DNA of 64,000 nt from Muscardinus avellanarius (Eukaryota; Chordata; Mammalia; Rodentia; Gliridae), in assembly GCA_963383645.1 (NCBI GenBank), contig OY726564.1:113324040-113388039 (forward strand). The letters run 5' to 3'. The position numbers and the translations under genes were made by a program. The notes under the pieces were generated by a model, which was given only the letters and a program-made list of their open reading frames with translations, did no database searches and had not been told where the DNA came from. Numbering within the stretch: position 1 is the first letter of the stretch; the number at the start of each line of letters is the position of its first letter. Positions 34,613 to 44,898 of the stretch are shown here, in pieces.

Positions 34613-35103
34613 ATCCAGGAGAGAAGTTTCGAGAAGAGTCTGGGGCACCGGTTAAGCTGCAGCTCTGTGAAGGCTGTGACTTGGGTCCCCCAGCCCCTGA
34701 GCTGGGAGACCTCAGCAGCGGCAGGCGACACCCCACCCGCTTGCAGTTCACCGCCTCTGTCCACGTCCACCTCCCCTGCGTCTTCCTAAAAACCTGGCCG
34801 GCCTTTGTAATCCATGAAAGTCTCCCCAGCAGCATTTCCGTGATCCCAGTGACTCAGGATCGGCTTGTGTCTCAAGCTCCTCGGAGGGCTTGCCACTTGC
34901 AGTGTTCGCGAGTCTCTGTTTCCCCGCGCTTCTCGGTTATTAGGCTCGCTCGCAAGGAGCAGTGCTTTGGGTTTTCTCTTTTCTCTTTTCCTTTAGCTCT
35001 CCTTGCCCCATATAAACTAGAATAGAGCTTGGCCCGAGCACTGGCGGCGAGGAGAAATCCTCAGATCCATCTTCCAGATTGGGGGTGAGGGACAAGCCTG
35101 GAT

Positions 35104-35104
<1 letters not shown>

Positions 35105-35160
<56 letters not shown>
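35105..35160. repeat. (GT)n microsatellite
   Basis: About 23 pure units then imperfect ATGTGTATGT. Confidence 0.95.
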
Positions 35161-35161
<1 letters not shown>

Positions 35162-35328
35162 ACTAAAGACTGAACCCAGGGGAATTCTACCTCCCAGATA
35201 TATTCCCAGCCTTCCTTTTATTTTTTTTTTTATTTTGAACCAAGATCTCCCTGAATTGCTGAGGCTGGCTGCGAACCTGTCATCCTCCTGTCTCAGCCTC
35301 CCAAGTACCAGGATTATAGGCGACCCAT
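35161..35328 (-). mobile_element. B1-dID SINE, 5'-truncated
   Basis: Antisense; GACTGAACCCAGGGG ID half; a long (GT)n at 35105-35160 replaces its poly(A) tail. Confidence 0.85.
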
Positions 35329-35838
35329 ATTACACAGACAGAAAATGACCAGGCAAAAATAATCTACCACTCGATAGTGCCACTGGATGCAAGATATATT
35401 TCTCCCATTAGCTAGGCCATCGTAACTGCAGCCTAGATTAGAATGGGATAGTTTCCTATTGGGTAATTGGAAATGTTCTCCCTAAACCATGCCTATAATT
35501 TCTCAGGCCACTGTTTAGTTTTTGGTCACATGGCCTATATATCTGTTTCTCCTAAGTCGGGGGTGTAATAAAATAAATTAGCTTGACATTTCGTTGTGTT
35601 TTTTTGTGTGTGTTTTTAGTTTGGCCCTGTTCTTGAATATGCAGTTCAAGTAAAACTGTACTTTACACATCTATCAAGCAGGCTACAGTTGACAGGCTCA
35701 GAGTTGGAAAAACTTGACAACTTGATATCCTGACCACATTTAAGAGTGAGGATTAAAATTCTAAAATCAAACCAAAAGTGATTCTTTCAACAAGCAAAAA
35801 GTAAATAGTAAATTCAGAGTCTTGAAAACATCACATGA

Positions 35839-36021
35839 GTCGGGCGCGGTGGCGCACGCTTGTAATCCCCGCGCTTGGGAGGCAGAAACAGGAAGATTCC
35901 ACAGGTTCGAAGCCAACCACACTGGCTTAGGAGACCCTGTTTCCAAATAAAAATATAAAAATAGGTCTGGGAGTGTAGCTCGGAGGTAGAAGGGCTTCCA
36001 GGAACCCCAGTACCACCAAAA

Positions 36022-36048
<27 letters not shown>
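35839..36048 (+). mobile_element. B1-dID SINE, GC-rich subfamily, with target duplication
   Basis: GTCGGGCGCGGTGGCGCACG head and poly(A) tail. Flanked by GAAAACATCACATGA (35824-35838) and GAAAACATTACATGA (36049-36063), one mismatch; a young insertion. Confidence 0.93.
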
Positions 36049-36053
<5 letters not shown>

Positions 36054-36329
36054 CATTACATGATAAACAATTGACCCTGAATAAAGAATCATAATGTCTA
36101 TATGAAAGTATCTGTGAAGAGCACTAATGTACAGATACATATGTATACATTAAGTATATTTAATAAGAAAGAGAATGTTCATCAAATTTAGATTATACCT
36201 AAGCTAACAAAGGATGGCTTTTGGGGGGGAAAAAAAGGCCTCTATAGTCTTATTTAAGAAAATCTAAATAGTTCATGCCTTAGGACTTGTACTTAGTATT
36301 TCAAATTAAGTGAATAATTGTTCTCAAAC

Positions 36330-36470
36330 TATTTGTGGGGGGACATGAGGACTGAACTAAGTTGCTAAGGACCTCACTAACTTGCTAAGGCTGGCCATTA
36401 ACCTGCTGACTTCTTGTCTCAGCCTCTCAAGTACTAGGATTACGACCGTGAGCCATGGCACCCAGCTCAT
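36330..36470 (-). mobile_element. B1-dID SINE, deleted
   Basis: Antisense; most of the ID half is missing; B1 part CTAAGGCTGGCCATTAACC and CAGCCTCTCAAGTACTAGG. Confidence 0.8.
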
Positions 36471-36491
36471 AACAAAATTTAATATACAGTT

Positions 36492-36690
36492 GTAGCTGGT
36501 TGTGGTGGTACATGCCTGTCTCCCAGTACTTGGGAGGCTGAGACAGGAGAATAACAGGCTTGAGACAAGCGTCAGAAATAGTGGGACTCTCAGCAACCCA
36601 GGGAGACCCCGTTTCAAAATAAAATTATAAAAAGGGCTGGGATGTAGCTCAGAGGTAGACTGCCCCTGGGTTCCATCTCCAGGGCCACAC
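36492..36690 (+). mobile_element. B1-dID SINE
   Basis: AGCTGGTTGTGGTGGTACATG head to TGGGTTCCATCTCCAGGGCC tail. Confidence 0.9.
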
Positions 36691-36978
36691 ACACAAACTT
36701 GTGCATCTGCTGCTGTTGATCTATAGTAAAAGCTCTAGCGCATCATACAAAAAGAGTACTGCAACACGTAAATCCTTGTCCTGCGTATCACAGCCATGAC
36801 AGTGCTCTACAGGGAGAAGAATGAATACTCTGCTCTGCAAGCAAGGCCCTCAGGGCTCCTACGCACAGAGATTCAGAGCTCATCTAGACATGCGCAAGGA
36901 GGAGATGGAGCAGAAATTAGGCTTGTGTTCCAGACATCCGGGCAGGGGAAATACATGACTGACAAGTGTTGCACGTAC

Positions 36979-37049
36979 TTTGCAAAGCCAATGAAGTCTT
37001 CATGGTTGGTGTTGATGTAGGAGACCTGAATGTCGATCAGCAGCAGGAC
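36979..37049 (-). CDS. DNM3: DNM3 exon 12 (stalk end)
   Basis: This 71-bp exon encodes 23 codons, [20 protein letters not shown] then GFA, plus the first two bases of an Asn codon, roughly residues 475-498. The [11 protein letters not shown] motif is characteristic of dynamins near the end of the middle domain. The acceptor is CCTTGCAG|GTC and the donor AAA|GTACGT. Asn is completed by the T that opens exon 13. A retrocopy insertion sits only about 90 bp upstream of this acceptor (see 37140-37469). Confidence 0.96.
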
Positions 37050-37124
37050 CTGCAAGGGAAGGCGACACCTCAGTGAAGACCCGCTGCAAATACCAGTTGG
37101 GTTGATTCAATGGTTGTCAAAATC

Positions 37125-37139
37125 ATTTACAAATATTTG
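37125..37139. repeat. Target-site duplication, left copy
   Basis: ATTTACAAATATTTG, identical to 37470-37484; the pair brackets the retrocopy. Confidence 0.9.
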
Positions 37140-37469
37140 GTTTTTTTTTCCCAAAATATACATACAGCTCTTTATTAAACCACTATAAACACTTCACTGT
37201 AAAAATCCATAAAACTTTATAAAGAAACATTTTGTAAATAGAATCTACACTACAGTAAAAGAATTAGCACAATTATTTACATGCAATACTGACAAACTTG
37301 GCACTTTTTGAAAAGAACTGTACAAAACACTTGCTTAAGAAGAAATGTGAAATTGTAAAAACGCAGAGCATTACTACCATGCACTTTGCAAATACCTCAT
37401 AAGTATTTTGACACAGCCAGCAGAAAGGCTTTCTGGTGATATTTATGTTACTGTTAATGTGCTTCTGTA
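37140..37469 (-). pseudogene. Retrocopy of an mRNA 3' end, unidentified parent
   Basis: On the minus strand this 330-bp insert ends with AATAAA (37176-37171), about 22 nt of sequence and an A9 tail (37149-37141). It is bounded by perfect 15-bp direct repeats, ATTTACAAATATTTG on the plus strand, at 37125-37139 and 37470-37484. This is the signature of LINE-1-mediated insertion of a 5'-truncated, polyadenylated transcript. The body is AT-rich and looks like 3' UTR with no coding part. I do not recognise the parent gene. It is in the same orientation as DNM3, so its poly(A) signal lies in sense in intron 11, about 120 nt before exon 12. The clean duplications and intact tail suggest a fairly recent event. 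Confidence 0.85.
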
Positions 37470-37484
37470 ATTTACAAATATTTG
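37470..37484. repeat. Target-site duplication, right copy
   Basis: ATTTACAAATATTTG, the second copy flanking the 330-bp retrocopy. Confidence 0.9.
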
Positions 37485-37636
37485 TATGGTGATCTTTCAA
37501 TTAGAATGAAAAAGCACAGTAATTATTTCATTACACTCATAACTTCACACTCTAAACTGATGAGAACAACCTATGACACTTGGTGTTAGCCCAAAGGCTG
37601 AGAAGCAAAGCTCTCTAAATTCATAAGTTCAAAATC

Positions 37637-37762
37637 TAGCTGGGTGTGATGGTACACGCCAGTTATCCCAGGACTTGGGAGGTTGAGAAGGAGCTGTAGG
37701 TTCTAGGACAGCCTCAGTAGGTTGTGAGACTGTCAGCAACCTAGCAAGACCCTGTTTCAAAA

Positions 37763-37818
<56 letters not shown>

Positions 37819-37871
37819 GGGCTGGGGTATAGCTCAAAGGTAGAATGTCCATGGGTTCAATCCCCAGTAAC
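37637..37871 (+). mobile_element. B1-dID SINE with GATA-expanded linker
   Basis: The A-rich linker has become a run of about 14 ATAG units (37763-37818) between the B1 half and the ID half GGGCTGGGGTATAGCTC. Confidence 0.9.
37763..37818. repeat. (GATA)14 microsatellite
   Basis: Pure tetranucleotide run inside the linker of the SINE at 37637-37871; likely polymorphic. Confidence 0.95.
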
Positions 37872-37888
37872 ACAGAAATAAATAAATA

Positions 37889-38095
37889 GGCTGGGCATGG
37901 TGGTGCACACTTGTAATCCCTGTACTTTGGAGGCTGAATCAGGAGGATCACAGTTTAAAGCTAGCCTCAACAACCAAGTGAGGCCCTTTGTAACTTAGTA
38001 AGACCCTGTTTCAACAATAAAAAGACTAAAATATAGGGCTGATGGTATCGCTTGGAGGTACAATGCCCCTAGGTTCCATCTCCGGTGTCGCAAAA
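37889..38095 (+). mobile_element. B1-dID SINE
   Basis: GGCTGGGCATGGTGGTGCAC head to GGTTCCATCTCCGGTGTCG tail. Confidence 0.9.
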
Positions 38096-38119
38096 AAAAT
38101 AAAAATAATAAAATAAAAC

Positions 38120-38172
38120 AGGGGTAGGCATGTAGCTTGGAGATGACAATTCTCCGTAGCACAAAAAAAATA
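38120..38172 (+). mobile_element. ID-half remnant
   Basis: GGGGTAGGCATGTAGCTTGGAG resembles a lone, diverged ID half. It may be an extra ID unit added to the preceding SINE. Confidence 0.6.
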
Positions 38173-38994
38173 ATAAATTTTAAAAAGTTAAAAAAATCTA
38201 TGTGAAAGGGATGCCCTGAGCATCACAGGAAGAGAATGACTTCCTAGTTTACAGATATGTACTATTTGCCAACCTAACATGAAGCCTATAGTCACATGTG
38301 CCCCGTAAAACGCAGGCACACTGCTCCAAAGCACAGGCATGCGTCGGCAGCATCACTGCTGGCTCTCCCTCCTCCTCCATCTCTTTAAATTCCTCTAGGT
38401 CGTCAGCGGCATCTCATCAACCAGCTCAGAAAGGCCACGTGTTCTCAAGGGCAGACGCTCCTTGAGAACAGTCAGCTTCGTTATCAAAGAAAACATCAGC
38501 CAGGTCTCTGCGCAAATCCCGCCTCACCGGCCTCTCCTCAGCTCCGTCTGGGGCGACGCTCATCACCGTCTGAGATCACCATACTCCACCTCGTTTTTCC
38601 TGAGACAGAGCTTGTCCTTACATGTTTGGTTTAAAGACTGTCAGATCCACTGCCTCTGCCCCCAGCCCCAGCCCAGTGCCTGGGACGTGCGAGCCCCCAG
38701 TCAAGATCTGTGAAGGACTGGATTGAATGCGCTCCAGGCAACAGGGAAATGTTCTAGTCATAAGAGCTCAGAGATCCGCAGGGTCTGTCTGTGGGAAACT
38801 GCTCTTCTATGGGGAGCCGGAGCCGCAGCGAGAGCAGGAAAGGGTGAAGGAACCAGAAACTCCAAGAACTTCCAAGCGAGGTCCCCTTTCTACGTTTACA
38901 TTTGTTCTCTCACCTGGGCCAGAGCTTTTCCTAGGATGCTACGTTAATTCCTAGGAGACATGTTAATAAAGAATCTGAATATATACTCATACAT

Positions 38995-39172
38995 AGGCTA
39001 GGGAGTACGCCAAGAGCATTCTACCTCCATGCTACACCCTCACACCTTTTTACTTTTTTTTTTAAAGAAAGGATCTCCCAAAATGGCTGAGGCTGACCAA
39101 GAACCTGCGATCCTCCTGTCTCAGTCTCCCAAGTACTAGGATTAGAGGCGTGTGTGCTACTATGCCCAGGTG
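38995..39172 (-). mobile_element. B1-dID SINE
   Basis: Antisense, diverged; ID half GCATTCTACCTCCATGCTAC; B1 part AACCTGCGATCCTCCTGTCTC. Confidence 0.85.
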
Positions 39173-39379
39173 GTTAATAAGGAAAAGTATTTAAGAACCC
39201 CTGCCTCCGTATTTCCAGAGCCCCAACATCTCTGACTTTGCCAAACATCTGACAACCACCAGGAGGATTTTCATGCCGTCTTGAAGGGTCCTCGCATCAA
39301 CGGCTCTTAGACACACTCTACGTGACGTTTGCCAATGGGCTGCTCTCTGGGGAGTCTTTCCCTCCACCCTAGACCACTT

Positions 39380-39600
39380 CCTATTATTACTCTGTCTGAA
39401 ATACCATAATTATGTAACACACATAGATTGCACCTTATATATTTTTTATATTTACCACAAACATAACTAATTGTCTATGTAATTTTTCCTCTTCTCCACA
39501 GATAGTTGGCTCTGTAAAAGCAGGGATTATAAATGTCTTGTTCACCATTTTATTCCCAGATCCATGTCATAGAAGTCTTAATAAATATTTGTGGCTTTAA
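39380..39600 (+). mobile_element. LINE-2 3' end
   Basis: AAAAGCAGGGATTATAAATG, CTTGTTCACCATTTTATTCCCAG and CTTAATAAATATTTGTGG match the last portion of L2. Confidence 0.7.
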
Positions 39601-39868
39601 TGGTGTAACTGGGGAGCTTGAAGAACAGTTTGTCTTAAGGGGGTGATGTTTTCCCATGCGATTAGGTCCTTAGTGCCCAGGGTGATGGGCTCTGGGACTG
39701 TGTTTTCCTGCCGAATCTCACCGTCATCTGACCAAATCTTACTGAGAGTCGCAGGGAGCTGCCAAAACAGATCTAAACTATCAGGAGAGTGAGTGGGCCA
39801 GACACCGGAGGAGGGCCTCATCACCAGGTAAGATTACAATGCACCAATTAAAAAAAACATCACTCTGA

Positions 39869-39960
39869 GGGCTGGGGATGTAGCCTGGTGGTAGAGCACT
39901 GGCCTGGCGTGTGTGAAGTGAGCCCTTCGGTTCTAGTTCCCAGCACTAAAAAATAAATAA
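39869..39960 (+). mobile_element. ID element (monomer)
   Basis: GGGCTGGGGATGTAGCCTGG, TGGTAGAGCACTGGCCTGG and a CCCAGCACT end show a free tRNA-derived ID SINE with A-rich tail. Confidence 0.85.
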
Positions 39961-41209
39961 GGAAACCACTCCGAGTCTACTCTCATTAACTAAAATAAAG
40001 TCAAGGCACAGGGGATCTTGAATCCACAACATAATACATAAATGAAAAAGCTTCATGTCATTGGATACAGTTTTGTGTTCTCTCTTAAAGAAACCTGAAG
40101 CGTTAGCAGGGGAGATTATGATTTGATTAGCTCTAGGCTTGCCTCTGGTGTCCTGATCATAAAGCCAGGTTCTGTTAAATATTATATTCCCAAACCTGCT
40201 TGGCTTGGGTTTTGTACCAATAAACTGTGATGTTTCCGTGCAAATAAACTATTGCCACCATAAGGAGCAAAATGTCGACTTTAGCCTCAGTGTAACCGAA
40301 GGCTGCCCCGAATATCTGGGACATTTGCACACACTGACTTGGACTGCGGCGTAGGAAAATAAGAACAACAACATAAAAACCATGGCTGTCCTCCTGCATG
40401 TTCCTGAAAACTGGGAGTCTGTGTTCACCCTGGGAAGAGAGCCAGGTTGCATGTGGGGGAAGAAAAAGAAAACACTGCCCTTTTTCCTCATTTCTTCACT
40501 TTCTCCAAGTTTCTCCCTGTGCTTCTGCCCACGGCGTGTGAATACACAGAAGGAAAGATGCAGTTATTCCCGGGAGCGTCGATCGCCCACAGAGTCAACC
40601 ACTTCCACACGCAACTGCGAGTGTGGAAACACCGAGCACAGATGTCCCGAACACATTTGCTCAAGGAAAAACCTCACAGATAGATGCATGAGTTTCCATA
40701 TGTTAATTTTGGAGATTTTTCCCCCACAAAGCTTCCTGAGCAGAGGTAGATACTAGTTCTTTTTTTTTTTTTAAGAGGTAAACTAAGAATGTCTCAAAGC
40801 AGTCCAAGGTCAGAGGCCTAAGGAAAACAGGTCACTCTCTGACCAGATACTTCGCAAACACCATGTGGTCCAAGACAGCGCATGGTCCAGAATTCAGATG
40901 GGAGATGGATCCAAACAGGCGGCCACATTTACCAGAGCAGGTGTGGTCCTGCGGGGCCACAGGAGCGGTGACCATCGCCACCTCCTAAACTAGCTGGTGA
41001 CTGTCAGAGCAGGCCACCTGAGATTATCCCTTAACAGGGAGACCCCTGCCCGTCCCTTAGCTCCCCCTTAGAAAATGTAGAAAATCATGGCGTCGGAGTT
41101 GCAGATGGAAAACGAGTTCCCTGGAGATCAGCGCCGGCCATTCTCAATTCCTTCTCTCATCCGCCACGTGCCCACCTCATGGGAACCACGACAGAAATGG
41201 ACTCACGCT

Positions 41210-41410
41210 GGCTGTGAGGCAGGAGCTCTCTGCATTACTTCATTTACCCTCACAAAAAGCCCACGAATTAACTGTCATCATCATTAGCCCCCCCCTAAGG
41301 TGAGGACACCGAAGTGCAAAGAAGGCGAATCACTTGTCAGAAGTCCCGTAGGAAATCAACAGCAGAGCTTGGGTCTGAAGGCAGGCAGCCCGAGCCCAGA
41401 CCTGCAGCCC
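41210..41410 (+). mobile_element. MIR
   Basis: CATTTACCCTCACAAAAAGCCC, GGTGAGGACACCGAAGTGC, CACTTGTCAGAAGTCCCGTAGG and CAGCAGAGCTTGGGTCTGAAGG are a clear MIR core. Confidence 0.8.
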
Positions 41411-41967
41411 CAGCTCCAGGAAGGCACCATCTTGAGTTGTAACCACCAGGGAGTCTCTAAGTGTGGTCGGCCCCACCCCACACTGCATGGTTTCCCAGCA
41501 TACAATAAACAAAACCACTCGCGTGGTCTGTGGAGCTCTAGGGCCTCACCCTGGTGCCAGGAACGTGCCTCCTTTGATAATCGCTTGAGATAAACTAGGT
41601 ATGTTCCAGCTTGGATGGAGTCACTTTCGTCCCACATCTTTATACGTCCCCGTCCTGTGATCCAGATCACAGGGATCGCTGCTCTTGCTGCCACCAGAAC
41701 CACACCTCTGTCACTAAGTCCTGATCAACTGCCTGTGCACCCTGGACCTGTCTTTTGCCTCTTTCTTGGGTCTCACGGCACCTTGGGGCCAGTTTCCTGG
41801 CATGGGAACCTGGCTGCTCCAGAACAAATATGAAATGTGAATGTATCACTTTAGTATAACACAAACTAGGGAAATAAAAAAGTAAAGAGCAAAGCAAAAC
41901 CCACAAAACATAAAAAAGTAAAATATGGGCTCAGACATACCCTTAAAGATGGTTAAAAAAAAAAAAA

Positions 41968-42170
41968 AGGTTGTGGTGGCGTATGCCTATAACCCCAGTG
42001 CTAGGGAGGCAGAGACAGGAGGGTCGCAGGTGTGAGGACAGCCGCCGCAACTTAGCAAGACCCTCAGAGCTTAGAAAAGCCCTGTTTTCAAATAAAAAAT
42101 ACAATAGGGCTGGGGGTATAGCTCAGAGGTAGAATGCCCCTGGGTTCCATCCCCAGTATCCCGCCTCCAA
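41968..42170 (+). mobile_element. B1-dID SINE
   Basis: GGTTGTGGTGGCGTATGCC head to CTGGGTTCCATCCCCAGTATC tail. Confidence 0.9.
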
Positions 42171-43125
42171 AAAAGAAAGATGGTTAAAAATAACAACCGC
42201 AGTATTTTCCCTCAATATTCTTTCATAGATAGGATCTCTAAGAATGAAGTAGGGAATATGATCATTTGAATATTATAGACTAAGAGCAGTAAACTTGAGC
42301 AGCTTCCGTACTTGAGTTCTCTTAATGCAGCAGCAGCTAAGACTAGATTGAGGGTGGGTCTGGCTTAGGGCGATAGGGCTAGACCCGGGGCTGACTGCAC
42401 TGGCTCAGGAGTGAATACTGACTTGTCTCCCATCACAAAGCCTGTCTTGTCGACTTCAGACCATTGTAGTATTCTAAGTGTGAGAGAGCTAGAAAACTAT
42501 AAATAGTGCTTAATTAGCTTTCAAAGCACAAGGATAAAAGTAGCAGCCATGAGTTCCACGGCTGGAGCACAGAAACCCTGGTTTCTGGAATCCGCACAGG
42601 TGGCAGCCCTCCCTCCCAGACGGCCGCTGTCCTGTCTGTCTCTCTGCACTTTCTCTTTCTGCCCCCAGCACACGGGCAGGGTGTGCGGCTCCCTCCCGCC
42701 CTCTTTCTCTAGCTCTCTTTTTTATTTTGCCTTCCTCTCTTTCCTCCCATTTCTCTCCTCCTTCCCGCTCATCTGAGAATCACGAAGCCTTGGGCTACTA
42801 CTACCATCCAAAGGTTTTCCAGAGATCCTGCAGGCCAGCATCCTAATACCTTCCACAAAAAACAGAAGTCCAGAGAAGCGATTTGCACGAGAACAGACTG
42901 TTACTTTGTGAAGAACATGTGGCCCCTGGCCAGAATCTCTCCACAATGTCATACTCGCAGCTGTGTCGTGGAAGTTAAGAGTATTAGAAATTTTTGTATT
43001 TTCTATTATAATGTTTTATAAGCAAATAAGAAAAAATAGCCACATAAATGTAAGAAGGTTTTACAATTTTCATGTCATCCTCCATTGTTTTAAGAAATTA
43101 TCTTCACTTAAAAATAATCTTTGGT

Positions 43126-43322
43126 CGGGCGTGATGGCGCAGGCTTGCAATCCCTGCACTTGGGAGGCTGAGACAGGAGGATGGCATAGGTTTGAAGCCA
43201 GCCTCAGCTACTTAGTGAGGCTCTCGGCAACTTAGTGAGACCCTGTTTCTAATAAAATATAAAATAGGTCTGGGAGTATAGCCTGGAGGTAGAAAAGCCC
43301 CTGGGTTCCACCCCCAGTACCA
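43126..43322 (+). mobile_element. B1-dID SINE, intermediate subfamily
   Basis: B1 half of common type with the CTACTTAGTGAGGCTCTCGG segment, ID half beginning GGTCTGGGAGTATAGCCTGG but ending CCCCTGGGTTCCACCCCCAG. It combines traits of both main subfamilies. Confidence 0.9.
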
Positions 43323-43323
<1 letters not shown>

Positions 43324-43391
<68 letters not shown>

Positions 43392-43408
43392 CAACAACAA
43401 CAACAACA
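43324..43408. repeat. (ACT)10(ATA)11(ACA)7 compound microsatellite
   Basis: Three consecutive trinucleotide runs, each differing from the next by one base, after a SINE tail. Confidence 0.95.
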
Positions 43409-43414
43409 TCATCT

Positions 43415-43502
43415 TTGGGCTGGAATGTAGCTTGATGTTTCATAAAGAAAGCCTTGCTTTACAAAACACAAAATTGTCTGGGTTCAATCCCCAGCAGCAA
43501 AA
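43415..43502 (+). mobile_element. ID element (monomer), diverged
   Basis: GGGCTGGAATGTAGCTTGATG to GTCTGGGTTCAATCCCCAGCAGC with extra bases in the middle. Confidence 0.7.
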
Positions 43503-44147
43503 AAGACACACAAAAAAAGCTAAAAAATAATAATCTTTCCAATGCACAGAGCTGGAATTAGGAAACAATTTCAAGGTCTTGCCTTACAACCCATTTCATT
43601 TATAAAGTAGAAGTGTCTAAAAGAGCAGTTCTTAAATAGTTTCCTTCTTCCAATCATAAGTTCCATGGATAAACTGGTTAAAAAAAAAACCTCAACTATT
43701 CTTCTCAATAAAAAAATAAAAACACTGAACATTGTGTATGACATTTTAGAAATTTATAAACATCCTGGAGCCCATATGTGGGCCCATTAAAAGTTATGAA
43801 CCTCTGTCTTAAAGAAAATACTGTGGTATGTTTCTGGCTTAGTGGTTTTCGAGTCGGATGTGGATGTGCTGGGGGTGCACCAAGGGGTCCTGACACGTTG
43901 AAGGAAAAATACAGCAGAACTCCTTCTCTGTTTGAAATTTCATTCTTCTGAACTCATTGCCTGTGCTCATATTTTCAGCATGCGTAAGATGTTAGGAGAG
44001 TGACACATGTATAGTATTCACAAATAAGCGGAAATAAACACTGCGTGGGTACACACACCGCTGCTTTTTCCACTAAGGGCTAGACCGCCAGAGGACGGTG
44101 CAGAGGACTCCTGCCCACGGGGACCGGCCCCAGGGAAGGCCCCTCAC

Positions 44148-44234
44148 CTGGTCCTTTGTCTTCCCCTCCCGCTCGCGGATGTGGTTGGCAACGATCCTTT
44201 CCGTTTCTTCACAAAGTCGGGGGAAGTTTGCCAG
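44148..44234 (-). CDS. DNM3: DNM3 exon 11 (stalk)
   Basis: This 87-bp exon is an exact 29 codons, [20 protein letters not shown] then EREGKTKDQ, roughly residues 446-474, within a long stalk helix. It begins and ends in phase 0, so skipping it would keep the frame. The acceptor follows a strong pyrimidine tract (TTTCTTTTCTTGACAG) and the donor is CAG|GTGAGG; both are close to consensus. A (CA)15 run, as read on the minus strand, lies about 155 bp upstream of the acceptor at 44391-44420. Confidence 0.96.
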
Positions 44235-44385
44235 CTGTCAAGAAAAGAAAGGCTGAGTGTTAATATGATACTCAAAATGTTGTGCTACAAAAATAAAAGG
44301 AGCTGAGATAAATTATGCTATCTTTTTATTTTAAAGGACTTACTGGAATTGTCATATTTTCGTGCATATGTTTTTATTTATTTAT

Positions 44386-44390
<5 letters not shown>

Positions 44391-44420
<30 letters not shown>
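44391..44420. repeat. (GT)15 microsatellite
   Basis: Reads (CA)15 on the DNM3 transcript strand, about 155 bp upstream of exon 11. Confidence 0.95.
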
Positions 44421-44422
<2 letters not shown>

Positions 44423-44620
44423 TACTGGGGGTGGAACCCAGGGGCTTTCTACCTCCGGGCTATACTCCTAGACCTATTTTATACTTTATTTGGAAACAGG
44501 TTCTCATGAAGTTGCCGAGAGCCTCACTAAGTAGCTGAGGCTGGCTTCGAACTTGTGTGATCCTCCTGTCTCAGCCTCTCAAGCACGGGGATTACAAGCG
44601 TGCGCCACCACGCCCGGCTA
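44421..44620 (-). mobile_element. B1-dID SINE, intermediate subfamily
   Basis: Antisense; CTCCGGGCTATACTCCTAGACC ID half, head CGTGCGCCACCACGCCCGGCT; (GT)15 replaces its tail. Lies about 190 bp upstream of exon 11. Confidence 0.92.
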
Positions 44621-44695
44621 AAACCCAACATCTTTCAGTAACACTGGACCACATAGTATTTCCTTAAACTTGTGAGAGTTAGAGTGAGGCCTCCC

Positions 44696-44898
44696 AGCTG
44701 GGCGTGGTGACACAAGCCTGTAATCCCAGTCCTCAGGAGGCTGAGACAGGAAGATCACAGGTTCAAGGACAGCCTCAGGAACATAGCAAGATTCTCAGCA
44801 ACCTAGCAAGACCCTGTTTCAAAAACAACAAATAAAAAGGGCTAGGAGTGTAGCTCAGAGGTAGAATGCCCCTGGATTCAATCCTCAGTTGTACAAAA
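44696..44898 (+). mobile_element. B1-dID SINE
   Basis: AGCTGGGCGTGGTGACACAAG head to TGGATTCAATCCTCAGTTG tail. Confidence 0.9.

Larger units (their letters stand above)
28469..36978 (-). other. DNM3: DNM3 intron 12 (8.5 kb)
   Basis: SINEs cluster at 29.37-29.57 kb and from 31.24 to 36.7 kb. MIR and L2 fragments occupy 28780-30330. 30330-31240 and 31480-33440 show no recognisable repeat or exon. 34386-35100 contains a polypurine tract and otherwise unique sequence. 35340-35580 has LTR-like signals (a CTATATATCT box, then AATAAA) but no firm assignment. Confidence 0.8.
37050..44147 (-). other. DNM3: DNM3 intron 11 (7.1 kb)
   Basis: It contains the retrocopy at 37140-37469, SINEs at 37637-38165, 38995-39172, 41970-42166 and 43126-43320, ID monomers at 39869 and 43418, an L2 3' end (39380-39600) and a MIR (41210-41410). 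Unique sequence without recognised features lies at 38170-38990, 39965-41205, 42170-43120 and 43505-44145. Confidence 0.8.

Noticed and set aside
34457..34835. Open frames over the 34.5 kb polypurine tract
   Set aside because: Produced by low-complexity Glu/Arg/Lys or Ser/Leu/Phe repeats, with no family similarity.
36873..37055. Open frame extending past the exon 12 donor
   Set aside because: The extension is intron 12 read-through. The AAA|GTACGT donor and the perfect join to exon 13 show where the exon ends.
37273..37500. Open frame within the retrocopy
   Set aside because: The sequence looks like 3' UTR material followed by AATAAA and an A-tail. The frame crosses the target duplication and has no recognisable domain.
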